A DNA stretch of 14,539 nucleotides from DATLGB01 sp038318085. GTDB taxonomy: Bacteria; Actinomycetota; Thermoleophilia; Solirubrobacterales; Solirubrobacteraceae. Location: the NCBI GenBank assembly GCA_038318085.1, contig JBBQBV010000094.1, positions 1 to 14,539 of the forward strand. Reading direction: 5' to 3'. Position 1 is the stretch's first letter; the number at the start of each line of letters is the position of its first letter. A model generated the notes under the pieces. That model was not told the origin of the DNA and ran no database searches. It was given only the letters and a program-made list of their open reading frames with translations. This document shows, piece by piece, positions 1 to 9,641 of the stretch. The translations under genes were made by a program, and so were the position numbers.

Positions 1-2
1 CC

Positions 3-733
<731 letters not shown>

Positions 734-737
<4 letters not shown>

Positions 738-1842
738 CCGCCGCCTCCGGCTACGTCCTGCTCCGCGACGGCACGGCGTTCGAGGGCGACCTGGTCGCCG
801 CGTCGGACGAGGTGACCGGCGAGGTCGTCTTCACCACGGGCATGTCGGGCTACCAGGAGTCGGTCACCGACCCCTCCTTCAACAGCCAGATTATCGCCTT
901 CACGTACCCCCACGTCGGCAACTACGGCGTCTGCGCGGAGGCGATGGAGTCCGGCCGCGTCCACGCCCGCGCCGTGATCATGCGGGAGGCGATGAACGGG
1001 GCCGACGCCCCGGGCGCCGAGCACGGCTGGCTCGACTGGCTCGCGGCGTGCGGCGTGCCGGCGATCACCGGCGTCGACACCCGTGCCCTGGTCTTCCACA
1101 TCCGCGCGGCGGGCGCCATGGCCGGCGGCATCTTCTCCGCCGGGACGCCGCGCGGCGAGGCCCTCGAGCGCGTGCGGGGCGAGCCGAGCATGGTCGGCCG
1201 CGACCTCGCGAAGGAGGTGACGGTCCACGAGCCCTACACGGTCGCCGCCGACGGGGAGGAGCGCATCCGCCTGATCGCGCTCGACACGGGGATCAAGACC
1301 TCGATCATCCGCAGCTTCACCTCGCGCGGCGTCACGCTGGACCTGTTTCCCTGCAGCACGGCCGCCGCCACGCTGCTCGAGCACCCGGCCGACGGGGTGT
1401 TCCTGGTCCCGGGCCCGGGCGACCCGGCGGCGCTGGGCTACATCGTCGAGACGATCCGCGTCCTGATCGGCCGCAAGCCGGTGTTCGGCATCTGTCTCGG
1501 CCACCAGCTGTTGTCGCGGGCGGTCGGCCTCGAGACCTTCAAGCTGCCCTTCGGCCACCGCGGCGCGAACCATCCCGTTAAGGACCTGCGCACCGGCCGG
1601 ATCGCGATCACGAGCCAGAACCACGGCTTCGCCGTCGTTGGAGAAGGTGGGCAGCGCCTGCAATCGGACTACGGCGAGGCCGAGCTCACGCACGTGAACC
1701 TCTACGACGGCACGGTCGAGGGCATCCGGCTGCTCGACGTCGCGGCCGGCTGCGTGCAGTACCACCCCGAGGCGGGCCCCGGCCCGCACGACAGCGTGCA
1801 CCTCTTCGACGAGTTCATCGACCAGTTCGCGGCGGCGGCCTG

Positions 1843-1843
<1 letters not shown>
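734..1843 (+). CDS. carA: Carbamoyl-phosphate synthase small (glutaminase) subunit
   Basis: CarA hydrolyses glutamine and passes ammonia to CarB for carbamoyl phosphate, feeding pyrimidine and arginine synthesis. The product is 369 aa (E. coli 382). The N-terminal CPSase_sm domain carries GMSGYQESVTDPSF, and the C-terminal class I glutamine amidotransferase domain has the nucleophile Cys254 in FGICLGHQ and the His344/Glu346 pair in HPEAGPGPHD, so the triad is complete. The ATG at 734 was chosen because it overlaps the pyrC stop (ATGA) and begins with the family-like MTAASGYVLL. The in-frame extension back to 593 would run through the end of pyrC. No Shine-Dalgarno is visible, so translational coupling is likely. 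The TGA shares its last base with the carB ATG. Confidence 0.97.
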
Positions 1844-4926
<3,083 letters not shown>

Positions 4927-4958
4927 TGGGCCCGCACCGCGCGGCCTGCGAGCTATTC

Positions 4959-4978
4959 CCCGCAACCTGCGGGTTTTT
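4959..4978 (+). terminator. Intrinsic terminator of the pyrC-carA-carB operon
   Basis: A perfect 6-bp stem (CCCGCA at 4959-4964, TGCGGG at 4968-4973) with a 3-nt ACC loop is followed directly by five T (4974-4978), then GT. It lies 32 bases after the carB stop. This is a textbook rho-independent terminator and separates the pyrimidine operon from mihF. Confidence 0.88.
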
Positions 4979-5115
4979 GTCTGGTGTCGACCCGCGGTCG
5001 GGTGCCCATAGCACATTCTCGCGCCGAAAGCCCCTGCTAATCGCACCAAAAGTGTCCACCTACCTGAAGACGTTTAGACCTCAGGTTGAGGTCGAGGCGA
5101 ATTCGGCGGGATTGG
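4979..5115. other. Intergenic region between the carB terminator and the mihF promoter
   Basis: Apart from the palindrome at 5077-5093 and a weak 5-bp hairpin ACCCG-CGGT-CGGGT (4990-5003), nothing gene-like is seen. Base composition is less GC-rich than in the flanking genes, consistent with a regulatory stretch. In many actinobacteria pyrD/pyrF lie at about this place; no remnant of either is recognisable. Confidence 0.6.
5077..5093. promoter_or_regulatory. 17-bp palindrome upstream of mihF, candidate operator
   Basis: GACCTCA-GGT-TGAGGTC is a perfect 7-bp inverted repeat with a 3-bp centre. Its centre (5085) lies about 66 bp before the predicted mihF start site, a position typical of an activator site, and outside any gene. 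An overlapping second pair, ACCTGA (5062-5067) with TCAGGT (5081-5086), shares the same bases. No U-tract follows, so it is not an intrinsic terminator. The cognate regulator is unknown. That it binds a protein is inference. Confidence 0.4.
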
Positions 5116-5143
5116 TTGGAACCGCGGCGAGGGCGTGTAGACT
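5116..5143 (+). promoter_or_regulatory. mihF promoter (sigma-70-like, leaderless)
   Basis: A -35-like TTGGAA (5116-5121) and a -10-like TAGACT (5138-5143) are separated by 16 bp. The start codon GTG at 5152 lies 8 nt after the -10 hexamer, where transcription should begin, so the mRNA is predicted to be leaderless or nearly so. No Shine-Dalgarno precedes the GTG. Leaderless mRNAs are common in Actinobacteria. Confidence 0.6.
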
Positions 5144-5151
5144 CGCCGCCC

Positions 5152-5496
5152 GTGCCGCCCGCTGTGAAGACGCCCTCCAAGCCCTCCGTCGCGGCCCCCG
5201 AGAGGTCACTGCAACAGCGCATGGATGCCCTTGCGCGAGCGAACACGATTCGCACCCGCCGCGCCCAGCTCAAGCGCGACCTCAAGGCGTGCCGGATCTC
5301 GATCCACGACCTCCTGCTCGAGCCGCCGGAGTTCATCGAGACCGCCAAGGTCTTCGACATGCTGCTGGCGGTCCCGAAGTACGGGCGGGTCAAGGTCAAC
5401 AAGGTTCTCGCCGGCTGCCGCATCTCACCGAGCAAGACCATCGGCGGTCTCTCGCAGCGGCAGCGCAACGAGCTCGTCTCGATGCTCCGCCGCTAG
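5152..5496 (+). CDS. mihF: Actinobacterial integration host factor MihF
   Basis: MihF is a nucleoid-associated DNA-binding protein found in Actinobacteria, unrelated to proteobacterial IHF; it is needed for phage L5 integration and is important in mycobacteria. The product is 114 aa; the family core is about 105. A basic, charged N-terminal helix (residues about 46-65, ARANTIRTRRAQLKRDL) precedes the conserved DNA-binding core: ETAKVFDMLLAVPKYGRVKV, then a helix-two-turn-helix-like stretch VLAGCRISPSKTIGGLSQRQRNEL. The GTG at 5152 was chosen because it sits 8 nt after a -10 hexamer. Starts at 5164 (GTG) or 5221 (ATG) are possible, but the latter gives only 91 aa. The frame extends upstream to 5086 but lies in the promoter there. 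It heads the gmk-rpoZ-coaBC cluster, the usual actinobacterial context. Confidence 0.88.
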   Translation: MPPAVKTPSKPSVAAPERSLQQRMDALARANTIRTRRAQLKRDLKACRISIHDLLLEPPEFIETAKVFDMLLAVPKYGRVKVNKVLAGCRISPSKTIGGLSQRQRNELVSMLRR

Positions 5497-5518
5497 CTGC
5501 TTCAGACTCTCGCGCCCC

Positions 5519-6079
5519 ATGGCGCGTGTCTTTGTCATCACCGGTCCGTCGGGTGTCGGCAAGGGGACGCTGATCCGCACGCTGCGCGAGCGCGTGCCCG
5601 AGCTCGAGCTGTCGGTGTCCGCGACCACGCGCGCGCCGCGGCCGGGGGAACACGACGGCATCGACTACCACTTCCTCGACGACGGGCGCTTCGAGCAGCT
5701 CGTCGACGCGGGCGCCTTCGTCGAGCACGCGCGCTACTCCGGCCGGCGCTACGGGACGCTGCTCGCCGAGCTCGAGCGGCGCACCCAGGCCGGTCATCCG
5801 GTCGTGCTCGAGATCGAGGTGCAGGGCGCGCGTCAGGTGCGCGAGACGATGCCCGAGGCGGTGCGCATCTTCATCGCCCCGCCGTCCGAGGACGCGCTGC
5901 GCAACCGGCTCGTCGGCCGCGGGGACACGGCCGCCGAGGACATGCAGGCGCGCCTCGCGACCGCGCGCGAGGAGCTCGCCGCGCAGCGGGAGTTCGAGCA
6001 CGTGGTCGTCAACGACCGCCTCGAGGACGCGGCGGACGAGCTCGTCGCCCTGGTGCGCAGCTACACTGGAGCTTCATGA
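5519..6079 (+). CDS. gmk: Guanylate kinase
   Basis: Gmk phosphorylates GMP to GDP with ATP, feeding GTP, dGTP and (p)ppGpp pools in the cytoplasm. The product is 186 aa, typical for the family (180-210). The P-loop GPSGVGKGT is at residues 9-17, followed by the GMP-binding signature SATTRAPRPGEHDGIDYHF, the GTL and EIEVQGARQV motifs, and a lid with RLVGRGDTAAEDMQARL. The ATG at 5519 was chosen because it starts exactly at the family N-terminus (MARVFVITGPSG); the open frame continues upstream through mihF in another frame. There is a 22-nt gap after mihF with no clear Shine-Dalgarno. The stop overlaps the rpoZ start (ATGA). All expected motifs are intact. Confidence 0.97.
   Translation: MARVFVITGPSGVGKGTLIRTLRERVPELELSVSATTRAPRPGEHDGIDYHFLDDGRFEQLVDAGAFVEHARYSGRRYGTLLAELERRTQAGHPVVLEIEVQGARQVRETMPEAVRIFIAPPSEDALRNRLVGRGDTAAEDMQARLATAREELAAQREFEHVVVNDRLEDAADELVALVRSYTGAS
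6062..6067 (+). promoter_or_regulatory. Possible internal -10 element before rpoZ
   Basis: TACACT lies inside the last codons of gmk, 8 nt before the rpoZ ATG at 6076, the same spacing as the mihF -10. No convincing -35 is found. A GGAG at 6068-6071 could instead serve as a short-spaced ribosome binding site. An internal promoter here is possible but weakly supported. Confidence 0.3.
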
Positions 6080-6303
6080 TCTCTCCCCGCGTCGATCGAC
6101 TGCTCGAGCACGTCGACTCCAACTACGCGAGTGTGATCGTCGCCGCCAAGCGGGCGCGCCAGATCAACTCGTACTACCACAACCTCGGCGAGGGAGCCTT
6201 CGAGGAGTACCCGCCGCCGATGGTCGAGACGGTGTCGAAGAACTACCTCACGATCGCCCTGGAGGAGACGGCCCAGGGCAAGATCAAGTACCGCTACCGC
6301 TAG
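6076..6303 (+). CDS. rpoZ: RNA polymerase omega subunit
   Basis: Omega is the small subunit that helps fold and hold beta' in RNA polymerase. The product is 75 aa, short but within the range for the family (about 70-110). The conserved N-terminal core reads DSNYASVIVAAKRARQINSY, matching the R/N-Y-x-L-V-x-x-x-A-K-R-A-R-Q-I-N pattern. The C-terminal half VSKNYLTIALEETAQGKIKY matches the actinobacterial consensus for KPLTIALEEIAAGKI. The ATG at 6076 overlaps the gmk stop by four bases and is preceded by GGAG with 4-nt spacing. It lies nine bases upstream of coaBC in the conserved gmk-rpoZ-coaBC order. The short C-terminus without an acidic tail is the only variation. Confidence 0.95.
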   Translation: MISPRVDRLLEHVDSNYASVIVAAKRARQINSYYHNLGEGAFEEYPPPMVETVSKNYLTIALEETAQGKIKYRYR

Positions 6304-6312
6304 CCACCGGCG

Positions 6313-7566
6313 ATGGCCCGCATCCTCCTCGGGGTGACGGGCGGCATCGCCGCCTACAAGGCGCTCGAGTTCACGCGCCTGGCCATGAAGGCCGGGCACG
6401 GCGTGCGGGTGATCCAGACCGAGGCCTCCACGCGCTTCGTGGGGACCGCCTCGTTTGCCGGCATCACCGGCGCGCCGGTGCTGATCGAGGAGTCAGAGCG
6501 CGACCCGCTGCGCGGCGCCTTCCCTGGCCAGCCCGTGCCCGCCCACGATCCGCTCTCGCACCTCGAGCTGGTCGCCAACGCGGACGTCCTGCTGATCGCA
6601 CCGGCCTCGGCCAACACCATCGCCAAGCTCGCGACGGGCCTGGCCGACAACCTGCTCACCACCGCGGCGCTCGCGTGCCGCCGGCCGCTGATCGTGGCAC
6701 CGGCCATGAACGACGCGATGTGGGAGCACCCCGCCACGCAGGACAACGTGTCGCGCCTGCGCGCCCGCGGGGCCGCCGTGCTCGAGCCGGGCACCGGGGC
6801 GCTGGGCTCGATCGGCGAGTACGGCGCGGGCCGACTACCCGAGCCGCCGGCGCTGCTGGAGGCCGTCGAGGCCGCCCTCGCCCACCGCGACCTCGACGGG
6901 TGCGAGGTCCTCGTCACCGCCGGCGGCACGCGGGAGCCGATCGACGCCGTGCGCTTCGTCGGCAACCGGTCCTCGGGCCGCATGGGCTTCGCGCTGGCCG
7001 ACGAGGCGGCTCGCCGGGGCGCGCGCGTGACCGTCGTCGCCGCCAACGTCTCCCTGCCGCGCAACCCGGCCGTCGACTACGTCGAGGTACAGACGGCCGC
7101 CGAGCTGCGCGACGCCTGCCTGACCGCCTTCGCGCGCGCTGACGTGGTGCTCATGGCCGCGGCCGTCGCCGACTACCGACCGGTCCGGGCCACGGCCGGC
7201 AAGATCAAAAAGGACGCCCAGGGTGAGGCGCTGGCGCTCGAGCTCGAGCGCACCGGCGACGTGCTCTGCGAGCTCTCCGCCCGGCGCCGCGACGGGCAGC
7301 TGCTCGTCGGCTTCGCGGCGGAGTCCGGGGCGGACGCGGTCGCCTACGGCCGCTCCAAGCTCGAGCGCAAGGGCCTCGACGCCGTCGTCGTCAACGACAT
7401 CTCGGCCCCCGGCATCGGGTTCGACGCCCCCGATAACGCGGTCACGCTCGTGACGGCCGACGGGGACGCCGCCGTGCCGCGAGCCGCCAAACCCGCCGTC
7501 GCGCGCGCCATCCTCGACCTCGTCTTGAACCGGCGTTTAGCGAGCGACATGAAGGTAGGCCGCTGA
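6313..7566 (+). CDS. coaBC: Bifunctional phosphopantothenoylcysteine decarboxylase / phosphopantothenate-cysteine ligase
   Basis: CoaBC couples cysteine to 4'-phosphopantothenate (CoaB, CTP-dependent) and decarboxylates the product (CoaC, FMN-dependent) in CoA synthesis. The product is 417 aa, normal length. The N-terminal flavoprotein domain (about 1-185) begins ILLGVTGGIAAYKALE, with catalytic-type His83 in SHLELV, APASANTIAKLA, and PAMN with Asn133. The C-terminal CoaB domain has GGTREPIDAVRFVGNRSSG, AAVADYRP, the KIKK motif and GFAAES. Oddly, the usual substrate-clamp ACGDxGxGRM is here S-I-G-E-Y-G-A-G-R-L (residues 166-175), so Ile167 replaces the Cys of E. coli Dfp. From memory, other actinobacterial proteins also lack this Cys. 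No Shine-Dalgarno is visible. The stop overlaps the moxR start by one base. Confidence 0.95.
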   Translation: MARILLGVTGGIAAYKALEFTRLAMKAGHGVRVIQTEASTRFVGTASFAGITGAPVLIEESERDPLRGAFPGQPVPAHDPLSHLELVANADVLLIAPASANTIAKLATGLADNLLTTAALACRRPLIVAPAMNDAMWEHPATQDNVSRLRARGAAVLEPGTGALGSIGEYGAGRLPEPPALLEAVEAALAHRDLDGCEVLVTAGGTREPIDAVRFVGNRSSGRMGFALADEAARRGARVTVVAANVSLPRNPAVDYVEVQTAAELRDACLTAFARADVVLMAAAVADYRPVRATAGKIKKDAQGEALALELERTGDVLCELSARRRDGQLLVGFAAESGADAVAYGRSKLERKGLDAVVVNDISAPGIGFDAPDNAVTLVTADGDAAVPRAAKPAVARAILDLVLNRRLASDMKVGR

Positions 7567-8534
7567 TGGAGCCAGTCGAGGGTGCCGGGACGGTCGGCGG
7601 CGAGGAGATCCAGGTCGCCGCCGGGGTCGCCCGTCGCCTGACGGAGAACATCTCACGGGCCGTGCAGGTCCGCGGCGAGGTCCTGCACGACGTCGTCGTC
7701 GCCTTGCTGGCCGAGGGTCACGTGCTCGTCGAGGACTACCCCGGCGTCGGCAAGACGGCGCTCGCCCGCGCCCTCGCGCGCTCGCTGGCCTGCCAGTTCG
7801 CGCGCGTGCAGTGCACCGCCGACCTGCTGCCCGCCGACATCGTGGGCACCAACGTCTACAACCAGCGCGAGGCCCGCTTTGAGTTCCGGCCCGGCCCGAT
7901 CTTCGCCAACGTCGTGCTCGTCGACGAGATCAACCGGGCATCGCCCAAGACGCAGTCGGGCATGCTCGAGTGCATGCAGGAGCGCAGCGTGACCGTGGAC
8001 GTGCACACCCACGAGCTCGCCCGCCCGTTCATGGTCTTCGCGACGCAGAACCCCGTCGAGTACGAGGGGACCTACCCGCTGCCCGAGGCGCAGGTCGACC
8101 GCTTCATGTTCCGGCTGTCGATGGGCTACCCGAGCGCGGACGCCGAGGCGGGCATGCTCGCCGGCCACGAGGGCGGCGACAAGGTGCTCGACCTCGAGGC
8201 GGTCGTCGACCACCGGCAGGTGCTCGAGGCCCAGGACGCCGCCCGCCGCGTGCACGCGTCCAAGGCGCTGCGCGACTACATCGTCGCCCTCATCCGGCGC
8301 ACGCGCGAGGACGAGCGGGTCGAGCTCGGGGCGTCGCCGCGCGCCGGGCTGATGCTTCTGCGCGCGGCGAAGGCGAAGGCGCTCGTGCTCGGCCGCGACC
8401 ATGCCCTGCCCGACGACGTGCAGGCGCTCGCGCAGACGGTGCTCGGGCACCGGATCATGCTCATCCCGGAGGCCGCCGGCTCCACGCGCGAGGAGGTCGT
8501 CGCCGACGCGGTGGCCGCGACCCCGGCGCTCTGA
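7566..8534 (+). CDS. MoxR-family AAA+ ATPase
   Basis: MoxR ATPases are chaperone-like proteins that usually work with VWA or DUF58 partners, often on the cell envelope; the substrate here is unknown. The product is 322 aa, typical. The AAA_3 core has Walker A PGVGKT (Lys63), a CTADLLPADIVGTNVY stretch typical of the family, Walker B VVLVDEINRA (Asp120, Glu121), sensor 1 FATQNPVEYEGTYPLPEAQ with the following VDRF, and the C-terminal lid domain with ASPRAGLMLLRAAKAKAL. The ATG shares its first base with the coaBC stop. Directly downstream are DUF58 and transglutaminase genes, the classic trio. What is unusual is that the trio is joined to coaBC, where metK-priA commonly follow in other actinobacteria. 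Confidence 0.93.
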   Translation: MEPVEGAGTVGGEEIQVAAGVARRLTENISRAVQVRGEVLHDVVVALLAEGHVLVEDYPGVGKTALARALARSLACQFARVQCTADLLPADIVGTNVYNQREARFEFRPGPIFANVVLVDEINRASPKTQSGMLECMQERSVTVDVHTHELARPFMVFATQNPVEYEGTYPLPEAQVDRFMFRLSMGYPSADAEAGMLAGHEGGDKVLDLEAVVDHRQVLEAQDAARRVHASKALRDYIVALIRRTREDERVELGASPRAGLMLLRAAKAKALVLGRDHALPDDVQALAQTVLGHRIMLIPEAAGSTREEVVADAVAATPAL

Positions 8535-8540
8535 GGAAGG
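8533..8540 (+). promoter_or_regulatory. Strong ribosome binding site for the DUF58 gene
   Basis: GAGGAAGG overlaps the end of moxR and lies 6 nt before the GTG at 8547, deciding that start. It is one of only two strong Shine-Dalgarno sequences in the window; the other is before rimP. Confidence 0.75.
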
Positions 8541-8546
8541 ACCCGC

Positions 8547-9641
8547 GTGCGCTCGGCCGCCGGCTGCGCCTCCCTCGGAATCCTGCTGCTGCTGGTCGCG
8601 GGGACCTTCGACGCCGAGCCGTTTTACGTCACCGGTGCTGCGCTGACGGTGCTCGGCGCAGGCGCGGCGGCCTGGGTCGCGCTCGGGTCGTGGGGCGCGA
8701 GCGTGCACCGAACCCTCCGGGCGCGCAGCGTCATGGAAGGCGAGCCGCTGACGGTGGTCGTCGAGGCGCGCGCCGGGCGCCTGCCGCTGCCGCCGGGCTT
8801 TCTTGACGAGCCGCTGCTCGACCAGCCCGCCCCGGTCACCGCGGGGCGGCGGGTCTCGCGCGTGCGCATCGAGGCGAGCTTCGGCCGCCGCGGCCGCCGG
8901 ACGCTGCCGGCGCCCGTGCTCGTGCTCCGCGACCCGCTGGGCCTCGCCCAGCGGACGATCCGCGCCGGGGACGACGACGAGGTCCTCGTGCTGCCGCGCC
9001 TGCACCCCGTGCGCACCGGCGCGGCGGGCGGCGAAGACGCCGGCGCGCACGCCCGCATGCTCTTGACGGCGACCGCGGAGACCGAGGTCGACGGGCTGCG
9101 CCAGCACGTCGAGGGATCGCCGGCGTCGCGCATCCACTGGGCGAGCGTCGCCCGCGGAGGCGAGATGATGGAGCGCAAGCTGATCTCCGAGGCCGACTCG
9201 CGGCCGCTGGTCGTGCTCGACCCGCGCGGGCCCCGGACGCCGGAGGATCTGGACGCCGCGGTGCGCGCCGCCGGATCGCTCGTCGTGCACTTCGCCAAGC
9301 GGGCGGGCTGCGGGCTGCTGCTGCCCGGCGACCGCCGGGCCGTCGTCACCGAGCCCGACCTGGGCAACTGGCCCGCGTCGCACGTGCGCCTGGCGCTGCT
9401 CGACGCCGTGCGCGGTCCGTCGCTCGTCGCGGCGCAGAACCGCCGCGGGCTGATCGTCTTCGTGTCCGCGCGCGTCGTGGACCGGCCCCCGCGTGGTCTC
9501 GGGCGCACGCCCGGGGGCCTCGTGCTCGTCCTGCCCGGTGAGCTGCCCGGGCGGCGCTCCGTGCTCGAGGTGGCGGGCTGCCTCGGCTACCTCGGCATGC
9601 GCGCCGGCGGCGCCGCGGCGATGGAGGCGGTGATGGCGTGA
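8547..9641 (+). CDS. DUF58 domain-containing membrane-anchored protein
   Basis: DUF58 proteins accompany MoxR ATPases and transglutaminase-like proteins; they are thought to be VWA-like partners, with molecular function unsettled. The product is 364 aa. Two hydrophobic segments at about residues 7-22 and 27-47 form an N-terminal hairpin anchor. A beta-rich middle domain (about 52-150) includes SFGRRGRRTLPAPVLVLRDP, matching the conserved F.RRG...L....V...DPFGL pattern. The DUF58 signature is clear at residues 190-205: G-S-P-A-S-R-I-H-W followed by ASVARGGEMMERKL, then an acidic strand RPLVVLDP. The GTG start at 8547 is set by GAGGAAGG at 6-nt spacing. The stop overlaps the next gene's GTG (GTGA). 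Confidence 0.9.
   Translation: MRSAAGCASLGILLLLVAGTFDAEPFYVTGAALTVLGAGAAAWVALGSWGASVHRTLRARSVMEGEPLTVVVEARAGRLPLPPGFLDEPLLDQPAPVTAGRRVSRVRIEASFGRRGRRTLPAPVLVLRDPLGLAQRTIRAGDDDEVLVLPRLHPVRTGAAGGEDAGAHARMLLTATAETEVDGLRQHVEGSPASRIHWASVARGGEMMERKLISEADSRPLVVLDPRGPRTPEDLDAAVRAAGSLVVHFAKRAGCGLLLPGDRRAVVTEPDLGNWPASHVRLALLDAVRGPSLVAAQNRRGLIVFVSARVVDRPPRGLGRTPGGLVLVLPGELPGRRSVLEVAGCLGYLGMRAGGAAAMEAVMA

Noticed and set aside
4990..5003. 5-bp hairpin ACCCG-CGGT-CGGGT after the carB terminator
   Set aside because: Short stems like this are expected by chance in GC-rich DNA, and no U-tract follows.
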